Position numbers and translations under genes: made by a program. Under the pieces are notes generated by a model, which made no database searches, had not been told where the DNA came from, and was given only the letters and a program-made list of their open reading frames with translations. From NCBI GenBank assembly GCA_012521705.1, contig JAAYLX010000049.1:62001-126000 (forward strand): 64,000 bases of DNA, in the 5' to 3' direction. Of this stretch, positions 27,055 through 34,848 are shown piece after piece; position 1 is the stretch's first letter, and every line of letters begins with the position of its first letter. Source of the stretch: Clostridiaceae bacterium (lineage in GTDB: Bacteria > Bacillota > Clostridia > DSM-8532).

Positions 27055-28467
27055 TTAAATAATTGCGAGAATAATAAAGTTGAATATAAATAATAATGTT
27101 GAAATCCACAGAACAGGGTTGATATCCTTGGCCTCACGTTTGCAGATCTTAACTATGCAGTAGAAAATGAAGCCTGTTGCAATTCCATAGGATATGCTGT
27201 AGCACAGTGCCATGAAAATACCTGCAAAGAATGCCGGAATTGCTTCGGACAAATCTTCCCACTTAATATCCTTGAATGCTGACAACATCATGATACCAAC
27301 AGCAATCAGGGCTGCAGCGGTGGCCTGTGCAGGGATAGCGCTGATGAAAGAAGCAAAGAAAGCGCTGAGCACAAACAGGATTGCTACAACAACACTGGTA
27401 AGGCCGGTACGTCCGCCTGCTCCGATACCTGCAGCACTCTCAACATAGGTTGTGGTATTGGAAGTACCGAAAATTGCACCTATGGAAGTAGCGGTAGCGT
27501 CTGCGAAGAGAGCCTTGTCCATTTTTGACTTAAAGCCTGTGCTTGATTCAAGGGCTCTCTGATCTTCCTCAGAGAAAATACCGGTCTTGCGGCCAGTTCC
27601 TATGAATGTACCTATTGTATCAAATGTGTCGGACAAGCTGAATGCAAAGATGGTCATCAGTACCAGAGGAATTCTGCCTGGATCACTGAACAGTGATAAC
27701 ATACCAGGATTTCCGAAAGCTGCGAACATGGTCTCAGGAAGCTGTGACAGAGCTTCTGCGAAACTGATTGTTTCACCTATCTTTGTGATTCCCAAAGGAA
27801 TACCTGCAAGTGCAGTAACAGCTATACCGATCAGAATAGCGCCTCTTACATTGCATACAAGAAGAATAAAAGTAAGGACAATGCCAAAGATTGCAAGCAA
27901 AACACCTGGGGTATTTAATGCAACGAGGCCGGGTACTGCGCTTGAGCTTGCAATCACGGTGCCGCCTTCCCCCAGCTGGATATAGGTTCCGGGGTCTGAA
28001 GTAAAACTGAGAAGGCCTGCGCTTTTAATACCTATATAAGCAATGAAGATACCTATACCGCCGCCAATGGCACTCTGCAGGCTTTCAGGAATAGCTTTGA
28101 TGATTAACTTACGAATTTTTGTTACGGTAATTAAAATATTGATGATTCCACAGATAAATACCATGGCAAGCGCTTCCTGCCAGGTGAATTTGAGTCCGAT
28201 AACTACGGTGAACACAAAGAATGCATTAAGACCCATACCGGGTGCCTGTGCATATGGAACATTAGCCACCAGACCCATTACGAGTGTACCAATTACTGAT
28301 GCGATGATGGTCGCAAGGAATACAGCACCCCAGGGCATGCCTGCCTGTGAGAGAATGCTGGGATTAACCATGATGATATAAGCCATTGCAAAGAATGTTG
28401 TAAATCCCGCAACAATCTCGGTACGTACATTGGTACCATTCTCCTTGAGTTTAAAAAACTTGTCCAT
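27055..28467 (-). CDS. pbuG: Guanine/hypoxanthine permease, AzgA/PbuG family
   Basis: 470 residues with 12-14 predicted membrane segments. Family signatures are AGFTTFFAMAYIIMVNPS near the N-terminus, PGMGLNAFFVF and FGTSNTTTYVESAAGIGAGG. It imports purine bases with protons. The start is the ATG at 28465-28467 with a TAGGGGG site. A guanine-type riboswitch and a terminator lie in its 5' leader, so uptake would be shut off when guanine is plentiful. Confidence 0.95.
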   Translation of the reverse strand: MDKFFKLKENGTNVRTEIVAGFTTFFAMAYIIMVNPSILSQAGMPWGAVFLATIIASVIGTLVMGLVANVPYAQAPGMGLNAFFVFTVVIGLKFTWQEALAMVFICGIINILITVTKIRKLIIKAIPESLQSAIGGGIGIFIAYIGIKSAGLLSFTSDPGTYIQLGEGGTVIASSSAVPGLVALNTPGVLLAIFGIVLTFILLVCNVRGAILIGIAVTALAGIPLGITKIGETISFAEALSQLPETMFAAFGNPGMLSLFSDPGRIPLVLMTIFAFSLSDTFDTIGTFIGTGRKTGIFSEEDQRALESSTGFKSKMDKALFADATATSIGAIFGTSNTTTYVESAAGIGAGGRTGLTSVVVAILFVLSAFFASFISAIPAQATAAALIAVGIMMLSAFKDIKWEDLSEAIPAFFAGIFMALCYSISYGIATGFIFYCIVKICKREAKDINPVLWISTLLFIFNFIILAII

Positions 28468-28620
28468 AAAGTACCCCCTATAAGATATTGTTAATTGTGC
28501 CAAAGCTTACTGTAGTCCATAGATGCTTAAAATTATCAATTATGCATATGCAAATGTTATTATGCTCTTAAACCAGTTATTGCATTACATATGCACATGC
28601 ATAAATTCCCCGCAAAAACT

Positions 28621-28658
28621 AAAAAAAGCAAATAGATTATAAGTGAATCTATTTGCTT
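28621..28658 (-). terminator. Riboswitch-associated intrinsic terminator
   Basis: A 13-bp perfect stem (28626-28638 with 28646-28658), a 7-nt loop and a run of T on the minus strand. It lies between the guanine aptamer and pbuG. The following 117 nt, up to the start codon, contain another inverted repeat built on TATGCATATG (28541-28556 and 28583-28603). Confidence 0.85.
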
Positions 28659-28790
28659 AACCGCACAGCCGTGAATACTACATAAAAACACAACTGATGC
28701 CGGAGCACCTGCAACGTTTGGTTTTCCAAACAGTCACAAGTTTAATCAGTTTCCTGCGGGAATACTGATCTCTACAGCATTACTAGCTTC

Positions 28791-28859
28791 ACTCATAGTC
28801 AAACAATTTAAGGTTGCTTGGTAGAAACTTCCGCCCCATATCGGCAGAATTATATGAGT
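28791..28859 (-). promoter_or_regulatory. Purine riboswitch aptamer, guanine type
   Basis: The 69-nt aptamer has its P1 helix formed by ACTCATA and TATGAGT. The conserved core segments are TATAATTC, GATATGG, GTTTCTACC and TTTGACTATG. The discriminating base before P1 is C (GACTATG), which selects guanine/hypoxanthine over adenine. It lies upstream of pbuG on the same strand. Confidence 0.93.
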
Positions 28860-28886
28860 TAATCGCACTATTAAATTGACATAAAC

Positions 28887-28915
28887 ATGTTATCAGATGG
28901 TAATACCTTTGTCAA
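28887..28915 (-). promoter_or_regulatory. Promoter driving the guanine riboswitch and pbuG
   Basis: A perfect TTGACA (28915-28910) and TAACAT (28892-28887) with a 17-bp spacer. Transcription would begin about 20 nt before the aptamer. Confidence 0.75.
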
Positions 28916-28930
28916 CAAATAAGCTAACAT

Positions 28931-28969
28931 AAAAAAGACTGCCTTAAGGCGCATTATAAGACAGTCTTT
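28931..28969 (-). terminator. Terminator of the NitT/TauT-type ABC operon
   Basis: An 8-bp stem (AAAGACTG 28934-28941 with CAGTCTTT 28962-28969) and a run of six T on the minus strand, about 55 nt past the substrate-binding gene. Confidence 0.75.
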
Positions 28970-29022
28970 CTGTTTTAAGCCTATGCTCATTATAGCTTTT
29001 TTTTATTATAAGAACCAGGTTA

Positions 29023-30036
29023 TCATTTCTTGATTTCTTTAATGGCTTTTTCTGCAAAGGTTGTTGTAACAATCTTGTCATATGGCGCTCTTTGAGTCAG
29101 TTCCCCGGCTTCCTGCATAACATCCATAAGTCTGTTCAATGCTTCTTCCTTAAGTATCGGGTCCTGATTCCATGCGTCTATTTCTTTATAACGTTTTGCG
29201 ACAGCCTCCAAAGTTTCCATGTCCGTATCAGGATATGAGGGCTGGATAACCTCTGCAATCTCTTTTGGAGTATGGGACTGGCACCACAGCTGACCCTTGT
29301 AAAGCGCATTGGTGAACTTCTGGATTATTTCGGGATTCTTTTCTATAAAGCTCTTTTTCGCATAATAACAGGTGTATGGAATCTCTCCGCTCTCCTGGCC
29401 GATTGACGCCAGAACATATCCTTTGCCTTCCTTTTCCAGCATGGTAGCGGTTGGTTCAAAGAGTGTTACATAATCACCCGTACCACCGGTAAACGCTCCT
29501 GCCATTACGGCAAACTGGACACTTGTGTCTACCGTCAAATCCACATTGGGCACCAACCCGTGCTGTTTAAGCACGTATTCCAGAGTCATCAATGGCACTC
29601 CGCCTTTCCTTCCGCCAATAATGTATTTTCCTCTTAAGTTCTCCCACTTGAAATCAGGTTCGGGAGTTCTTCCCACCAGGAAGGAGCCGTCTCTCTTTGT
29701 CAGTTGCGCAAAGACAACAGCATAATCTTCTTTGCCTTCATTATAGACATATACACATGCTTCAGGTCCTGAAAAACCAATGTCCACCTGGCCCGAAATA
29801 ACTGCTGTCATAACCTTGTCAGCACCCTGGCCGGTGGTAATTTCAAGATCTATCCCTTCCTCTTCAAAGAAGCCTTTGTTTATTGCAACATATTGAGGTG
29901 CATAGAATACTGACCGTGTAACTTCGCTCAAAGTAATCTTAACTTTTTCGCCTTTGGCTGTTTTTCCGCAACCCGTAAGCAGTACGGATAACAACACAAT
30001 GGTCGTAATGAGTATAAGTCCCAACCTTTTCATCAT
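29023..30036 (-). CDS. NMT1/THI5-like ABC substrate-binding lipoprotein
   Basis: 337 residues. A lipoprotein signal ends LLTGCGK (lipobox Cys about residue 23). The SsuA/THI5-like fold includes EVTRSVFYAPQYVAINKGFF, DIGFSGPEACVYV and GGRKGGVPLMTLEYVL. It captures a small solute for the permease/ATPase pair upstream. Family members bind taurine/sulfonates, nitrate, bicarbonate, thiamine precursors or riboflavin. No thiamine or FMN riboswitch precedes the operon, so the solute stays open. Confidence 0.88.
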   Translation of the reverse strand: MMKRLGLILITTIVLLSVLLTGCGKTAKGEKVKITLSEVTRSVFYAPQYVAINKGFFEEEGIDLEITTGQGADKVMTAVISGQVDIGFSGPEACVYVYNEGKEDYAVVFAQLTKRDGSFLVGRTPEPDFKWENLRGKYIIGGRKGGVPLMTLEYVLKQHGLVPNVDLTVDTSVQFAVMAGAFTGGTGDYVTLFEPTATMLEKEGKGYVLASIGQESGEIPYTCYYAKKSFIEKNPEIIQKFTNALYKGQLWCQSHTPKEIAEVIQPSYPDTDMETLEAVAKRYKEIDAWNQDPILKEEALNRLMDVMQEAGELTQRAPYDKIVTTTFAEKAIKEIKK

Positions 30037-30060
30037 ATCACTCCTTATATTTAAATTGTT

Positions 30061-30900
30061 TTAAATACTGTCCTGTTCTCCGGCTGTCTGCTGACCCGTC
30101 AGCTTATTCTGTATCCAGACCACACCCTGATACATTAATGCAGCAGCAATTGCCAGAATAATTACACTGGTCATTACAAGATCAAGCTGGAATACCTGAC
30201 CACCATAGACTATGAGGTATCCCAGTCCGGCTTTGGAAACCAAAAATTCGCCGGTTATTACTCCAACCCAGGAGAGCCCTACATTTACCTTAAGAGCATT
30301 TATCATGGCAGGGATATTGGAGGGGAAAACGACCTTGGTAAACACCTGGAGACGGTTTGCTCCGAAGGTCTTCACAAGCTTTATCTGGTCTTCATCTGTG
30401 TGTATAAAGGCATTTAATACTTCAAGAATTGTAACTATCAAAGAAATGGCCAGAGCCATGGCAATTATCGCAAAAGGACCTGCTCCGATCCAGATAATGA
30501 ATATGGGGCCCAGGGCAACCTTGGGAAGGCTGTTTAAAACTACAAGATACGGTTCCAGAACCCTGACGGTGAAATCGGACCACCAGAGAAGAACGGCGAT
30601 GACAGTCCCAAGTATGGTACCTATGATAAACCCCGCTACTGTTTCAAGGCAAGTGACTCCTATATGTAAAAACAAATCCCCGCTGTCATATAGATTCATC
30701 AAAGTCTTTACCATCCTTGAAGGCTGGCTTGTGACAAATGAATCTATAAGATTAAGGCGGGCTGCAACTTCCCACAAGGCAAAAAATAGCACAAGAATCA
30801 TTGTCCTGATTACCCAGGTGGCGATTTTCTCCGCCCTTACTTTTTTAAGAAACGCAATCCGTTCAGGGGACAAGTTTTCATATTTTTTAGACATGCACAT
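30061..30900 (-). CDS. NitT/TauT-type ABC transporter permease
   Basis: 279 residues, about six membrane segments, with the EAA loop near EVLNAFIHTDEDQIKLVKTFGA. The start is the ATG at 30898-30900 (MCMSKKYE) behind a GGAAGGAG site. It overlaps the ATPase gene by 14 nt, so translation is coupled. It lies 24 nt before the binding-protein gene. Confidence 0.92.
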   Translation of the reverse strand: MCMSKKYENLSPERIAFLKKVRAEKIATWVIRTMILVLFFALWEVAARLNLIDSFVTSQPSRMVKTLMNLYDSGDLFLHIGVTCLETVAGFIIGTILGTVIAVLLWWSDFTVRVLEPYLVVLNSLPKVALGPIFIIWIGAGPFAIIAMALAISLIVTILEVLNAFIHTDEDQIKLVKTFGANRLQVFTKVVFPSNIPAMINALKVNVGLSWVGVITGEFLVSKAGLGYLIVYGGQVFQLDLVMTSVIILAIAAALMYQGVVWIQNKLTGQQTAGEQDSI

Positions 30901-31657
30901 CAAGCTCCTTCCAAATGTTGTTGAAGTATTCACGGAAATTAGGAGCCTCCCTGCATTTAAGAGGAGTACGCTTCTGGCAGTCAAATTCTATTTTATGTAT
31001 GCTTTTTATTTCGGCCGGTCTGTTGGTAAGTACAATAACCCTGTCTGACATGCTGATACTTTCAGCAATATCATGGGTGACCATAATGGCAGTCTTGCCC
31101 TCATTCTTGATGATGCTGTAAATATCCTCGGTAACCGCCAGTCTGGTTTGGTAGTCCAATGCGGAAAAAGCTTCATCCAACAGCAAAATTTCGGGCTGAA
31201 CAGCAAGAGTGCGTATCAGTGCCGCACGCTGGCGCATTCCGCCCGACAACTGTTTTGGATATTTGTCTTTGAATTCATAAAGCCCGTATGTCTGCAAAAG
31301 ATGTATTACATAGTCCTTGTTCTCAGGGGTAAGTTTCCTCCTGATCTCAAGCCCCAGTATTACATTCTGGTATATGGTGCGCCAATCGAAAAGGTAGTCC
31401 TTCTGGAGCATGTACCCAACTTTTTCAGAGGTTTTTAAAACTTCCTCACCTTCTATCAGAACCTTTCCTTGGCTTGGCTTCAAAAGCCCGGATATAATTG
31501 AAAGCAGTGTGGATTTGCCACAACCGCTGGGACCTACAAGACTTACAAATTCACCTTTCTTCACTGAGAATGAAATATCCTGGATGGCTGTAATTTCGCC
31601 GTTTAACGATTGGTATTTCATGCCGACATTTCGCACGTCCACAATATCTTCAGACAT
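30887..31657 (-). CDS. NitT/TauT-type ABC transporter ATP-binding protein
   Basis: 256 residues. Walker A GPSGCGKST, signature LSGGMRQR, Walker B LLLDEAFSALD and H-loop MVTHD are visible. QKDYLFDWRTIYQN is the Q-loop form seen in SsuB/TauB relatives. The start is the ATG at 31655-31657 with an AGGAGGG site. It is the first gene of the three-gene importer operon. Confidence 0.94.
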   Translation of the reverse strand: MSEDIVDVRNVGMKYQSLNGEITAIQDISFSVKKGEFVSLVGPSGCGKSTLLSIISGLLKPSQGKVLIEGEEVLKTSEKVGYMLQKDYLFDWRTIYQNVILGLEIRRKLTPENKDYVIHLLQTYGLYEFKDKYPKQLSGGMRQRAALIRTLAVQPEILLLDEAFSALDYQTRLAVTEDIYSIIKNEGKTAIMVTHDIAESISMSDRVIVLTNRPAEIKSIHKIEFDCQKRTPLKCREAPNFREYFNNIWKELDVHV

Positions 31658-31766
31658 AAATAAACCCTCCTCTTTTGGTGCTCCACACAAAGCAGCAAGC
31701 GCCCTGTACTATCATCATATTGCAATGGGGCGAGGAAGGTGAAAGTCCCTGTTTTATTTAAGGTTT

Positions 31767-32285
31767 TCAGATAAATTTACAAATATATATAGAGACCAGC
31801 ATCCCGGTATATGACGCAATTAGGGATGCCGCAACCGCATGACGTGTGTCTTTGACATTGGCTGCACCAAAATATACGGGAAGTGTATATAAAACTGTCT
31901 CACTTGAGCCCATAATGGTGGATAATGTTCTTCCCAGATAAGTATCCGCTCCAAAGAGTTTTATTTGCTGGGTAAAAAGGCCCAGTGACGCACTTCCGGA
32001 AAACGGGCGTATCAGGAGAATGGGCACAATTTCAGCAGGTACTCCAAGCAGGCTTAAAGGACCTTTTACAAGACTTGTCAAAATATCTATCAATCCGGAG
32101 GCATTAATTAAAGAGACTGCCGTCAGGATTCCCACCATTACCGGCAAAACCTCAAAGGCTGCGCTGGCCCCCTCTTTTGCCCCCTCCACAAAAGCGTCAA
32201 ATACGGGCACTTTTTTCAGATATCCTATAACAACAATGAAAAATATTACACCAGGAACCGAGAATTTTGATATAAAATCAATCAT
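31767..32285 (-). CDS. spmB: Spore maturation protein B
   Basis: 172 residues with several membrane segments. The nucleoside-recognition (gate) fold includes RPFSGSASLG, SSETVLYTLPVYFGA and NVKDTRHAV. In Bacillus and Clostridium, SpmA and SpmB are needed for spore core dehydration and heat resistance. It overlaps spmA by 4 nt. Confidence 0.95.
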   Translation of the reverse strand: MIDFISKFSVPGVIFFIVVIGYLKKVPVFDAFVEGAKEGASAAFEVLPVMVGILTAVSLINASGLIDILTSLVKGPLSLLGVPAEIVPILLIRPFSGSASLGLFTQQIKLFGADTYLGRTLSTIMGSSETVLYTLPVYFGAANVKDTRHAVAASLIASYTGMLVSIYICKFI

Positions 32286-32869
32286 CTAAAAAACATCTGC
32301 CTTTTTTCCAGTATTTTAGCCGCAAAAATACCTGCCAGTGTGGACATAATTGACGAAATCCATACGGTAGGCATAATGGACGAAGGATCGACTGCCCCCG
32401 CTTGCTGGCGTATTATCAGAATGGTTGACGGTATCATCTGAATACATACTGCATTAATTACTCCGAACATTACCATATCATTACTTGCTACAGGGGAATT
32501 GTTGTTGACTTTTGACAGTTCTTTCATTGCCATGATTCCCAGTGGTGTGGCGGCACTTCCAAGGCCGAGAAAGTCGGCACTTATACTTACGGCAATCGCA
32601 CCGTTTGCAGGGTGGTCTTTGGGTAAACCCGGAAAAAGAAACCTGAAAACACCTTTGAGGAGTTTCGCCAATTTATTTACCAGACCTGCTTTTTCCGCCA
32701 CCCTCATTATTCCTGACCACAGGCACATGGCACCCAACATGGTGATCACCACTTGCACCGAATCCACGCAACTTGCCAGGACGGCATCGGAGATTTCCTT
32801 GGTTCTCCCCATCAGAAGGCCGGTTACTACTCCCGAAAAAATCATTATGACCCAAATCAGATTAAGCAT
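32282..32869 (-). CDS. spmA: Spore maturation protein A
   Basis: 195 residues, hydrophobic throughout. The gate-domain signature is LWSGIMRVAEKAGL, with SADFLGLGSAATPLGI and NAVCIQMIPSTI further on. It works with SpmB in the spore membrane. I place the start at the ATG 32867-32869 (MLNLIWVIM), with AAGGTCAG upstream. A longer in-frame ATG at 32935 would add 22 polar residues and has no ribosome site. Between them lies a strong ribosome site serving only a three-codon frame. Confidence 0.94.
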   Translation of the reverse strand: MLNLIWVIMIFSGVVTGLLMGRTKEISDAVLASCVDSVQVVITMLGAMCLWSGIMRVAEKAGLVNKLAKLLKGVFRFLFPGLPKDHPANGAIAVSISADFLGLGSAATPLGIMAMKELSKVNNNSPVASNDMVMFGVINAVCIQMIPSTILIIRQQAGAVDPSSIMPTVWISSIMSTLAGIFAAKILEKRQMFFR

Positions 32870-32897
32870 CGCACACTGACCTTGTATAAAAAAGTAA

Positions 32898-32922
32898 CTA
32901 TTTATACATAGTAATCTCCTTT
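32898..32922 (-). promoter_or_regulatory. Three-codon minigene with strong ribosome site ahead of spmA
   Basis: AAAGGAG followed after seven bases by ATG TAT AAA TAG (32909-32898), in the spmA leader and in a different frame from spmA. It could be a translational decoy or coupling device, or coincidence in AT-rich DNA. Confidence 0.3.
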
Positions 32923-33029
32923 GAAATTTATTCATTTAATTAAGAATTTACAGATTATCTTGAAGATGACACGATATGATATAATAAAGTAAAATTTAAC
33001 AAATATTCATTAAAAATGTTCATTATTTA

Positions 33030-33059
33030 TTGACCAACATTTCAATTTTATGGTATCAT
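33030..33059 (+). promoter_or_regulatory. Promoter of the AbrB-like gene
   Basis: TTGACC (33030-33035) and TATCAT (33054-33059), 18-bp spacer, 33 bp before the ATG, with TGGGGGGATG as the ribosome site. Confidence 0.55.
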
Positions 33060-33091
33060 TCAAATGTATTAAATAGATGGGGGGATGCATT

Positions 33092-33337
33092 ATGAAGTCA
33101 ACCGGGATTGTCCGTAAGGTTGATGAGTTAGGTAGGGTTGTTCTGCCTATAGAGCTTCGTAGAACTCTTGATATCGCAGAAAAGGACGCTCTGGAGATAT
33201 ATGTTGATGGAGCTACTATTATTTTAAGAAAATATGAGCCCGCTTGTATTTTCTGCGACAACGCGAAGGATATCAAGGTTTATAAGGGCAAAAATATTTG
33301 TCCCGAATGTCTGGAAGCCCTTAAGAGTGAACTCTAA
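33092..33337 (+). CDS. AbrB-family transcription regulator with two CxxC pairs
   Basis: 81 residues. The N-terminal 48 residues are an AbrB DNA-binding domain (MKSTGIVRKVDELGRVVLP, IELRRTLDIAEKDALEIY). The C-terminus carries CIFC and CPEC separated by 16 residues, a likely zinc-binding treble-clef or ribbon tail, as in some clostridial AbrB paralogues. Such regulators act in the transition to stationary phase and sporulation. It is divergent from spmA. The start at 33092 is chosen for its conserved first residues and ribosome site. Confidence 0.92.
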   Translation: MKSTGIVRKVDELGRVVLPIELRRTLDIAEKDALEIYVDGATIILRKYEPACIFCDNAKDIKVYKGKNICPECLEALKSEL

Positions 33338-33350
33338 AAACCTTAATTTT

Positions 33351-33379
33351 AGGCTGTTTTGCAAAAAACAGCCTTTTTC
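33351..33379 (+). terminator. Terminator of the AbrB-like gene
   Basis: A 10-bp stem (AGGCTGTTTT 33351-33360 with AAAACAGCCT 33365-33374) followed by TTTTT. Confidence 0.9.
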
Positions 33380-33386
33380 ATTATAA

Positions 33387-33430
33387 AACCCGGTATATGG
33401 AAACTCTTTGTTGAGCCCATATACCGGGTT
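33387..33430 (-). terminator. Terminator of the alpha-oxoamine synthase gene
   Basis: A 14-bp perfect stem (AACCCGGTATATGG 33387-33400 with CCATATACCGGGTT 33417-33430), with TTTTAT following on the minus strand. It is 16 nt past the stop. Confidence 0.85.
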
Positions 33431-33446
33431 CATTTTATGTCAGTGA

Positions 33447-34619
33447 TCAGACTCTTGAAAATACCTTTGCAAATATTTCAGCGGCTTCATCCATGAGTTC
33501 ACGGGTATGGGTAGCCGTATAACTTGTTCTTATCATACTCTGACCTTGAGGTACGGCAGGTGAGATAACAGGATTCACATATACCCCTTCCTCCAGAAGC
33601 TCCTTGCATATTCTGAAGGTTCTCATATCGTCGTAGGTCATAACAGGAATGATTGGTACCTGAGTCTCTCTTAAGGGAATGCCCCTTTCTCTCAACAATC
33701 CTCTCATATATTCAGCAATTTCGTTAACATTTCGTACTCTCTCAGGTTCCTGTTTAATGATATTCAGGGCACAAAGCGCGGAAGCCGCGTTTGCCGGAGG
33801 GATTGATGCACTGAAAATAAAAGGCCTTGAATTATGTTTTACGTAATGGACAACTTCCTCATTGGCAGCCATAAATCCGCCCAGGCTTGCCAGAGACTTT
33901 GAAAATGTACCCATTATAATATCAACTTCATCTTCCAAACCAAAGTGCTCAGCGGTTCCTCTGCCATGCTCTCCCAATACGCCAAAGCCATGGGCATCGT
34001 CAACCATAACACGTGCGCCATACTCTTTTGCTATCCGGACAATTTCAGGAAGGTTGCAGATTTCTCCTCCCATACTGAAAACACCATCTGTCACAATGAG
34101 CTTGCCCTTGTTGTCGGGAACCTCATTGATGGCTCTCTCCAAATCCTGCATATCATTATGTTTATATCTTATCATTGTCGCAAAGCTTAAACGGCAGGCA
34201 TCATATATACTTGCATGATTCTCTTTGTCACAGAGAATTACATCATTTCGACCTGCAATGGCAGATATGATTCCTAAATTTGACTGAAATCCGGTGCTGA
34301 ATGTTATACATGCGTCCTTATTGAGAAAATCAGCCAACTGTTTTTCCAGCTCAATATGTATATCCAGAGTTCCATTTAAAAACCTGGAACCACTACAGCC
34401 GGAACCATATTTTTTCGTAGCTTCAACCGCTGCTTCAATTACTCTTGGATCTGATGTGAGGCCAAGGTAATTGTTTGAACCAATCATAATAGTCCTGCGG
34501 CCTTCCATGGTAACTACGGTGTCCTGTCCGGATTGAAGGGCATGAAAGTAGGGATATATTCCTGCCTCCATTACCTCCTTAGCCGCGGTAAAGTCCCAGC
34601 ATTTTTGAAAAAGATCCAT
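33447..34619 (-). CDS. PLP alpha-oxoamine synthase, serine palmitoyltransferase-like
   Basis: 390 residues, fold type I PLP enzyme that condenses an amino acid with an acyl-CoA. Key sites are NNYLGL, SGCSGSRFLNGTLDIH, the ring-stacking DKENHASIYD, VDDAHGFGVLGEHGRG and the PLP lysine in GTFSKSLASLGGF. The family includes Kbl, BioF, HemA and serine palmitoyltransferase. From memory, GTFSKSLAS plus YPYF near residue 25 and FIFSASIPPA are typical of bacterial serine palmitoyltransferases, while Kbl and BioF have GTLGKA. An automatic label of glycine C-acetyltransferase is likely, but no threonine dehydrogenase is adjacent. The divergent neighbour is an SDR reductase. The start has a CGGGGAG site. 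Confidence 0.8.
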   Translation of the reverse strand: MDLFQKCWDFTAAKEVMEAGIYPYFHALQSGQDTVVTMEGRRTIMIGSNNYLGLTSDPRVIEAAVEATKKYGSGCSGSRFLNGTLDIHIELEKQLADFLNKDACITFSTGFQSNLGIISAIAGRNDVILCDKENHASIYDACRLSFATMIRYKHNDMQDLERAINEVPDNKGKLIVTDGVFSMGGEICNLPEIVRIAKEYGARVMVDDAHGFGVLGEHGRGTAEHFGLEDEVDIIMGTFSKSLASLGGFMAANEEVVHYVKHNSRPFIFSASIPPANAASALCALNIIKQEPERVRNVNEIAEYMRGLLRERGIPLRETQVPIIPVMTYDDMRTFRICKELLEEGVYVNPVISPAVPQGQSMIRTSYTATHTRELMDEAAEIFAKVFSRV

Positions 34620-34848
34620 GATAACATCTCCCCGTTGAAGAAAGTTTGTAATTATCACCTGGTGTTAATACCAGTCGAAAAAAAGTATAGTTTTATTGTA
34701 CCATATCTGAAGCAATTATACAGCCATTTATTTCTAATTTGCAGTACCGGGGCCCCTGACCATGGGGCAATATGTATCTTTTCAATGTACTCTCATTCGA
34801 TTTTATATTACAATAAAATCAAAAAAGTTTTAATAAGAGGTGGGAAAT

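Noticed and set aside
31660-31766. Motif GCGAGGAAGGTGAAAGTCC, reminiscent of part of a group II intron
   Set aside because: It is a single short string; no reverse transcriptase, domain V or intron boundary is nearby. Treated as chance.
31658-31766. Thiamine (TPP) riboswitch upstream of the THI5-like ABC importer
   Set aside because: The conserved CTGAGA and ACCTGAT-type core was looked for and not found, so the thiamine assignment is not supported.
33447-34619. Straight annotation as glycine C-acetyltransferase (kbl) or bioF
   Set aside because: The lysine motif is GTFSKSLAS rather than GTLGKA, and no tdh or bio gene is adjacent; kept as a serine palmitoyltransferase-like alpha-oxoamine synthase.
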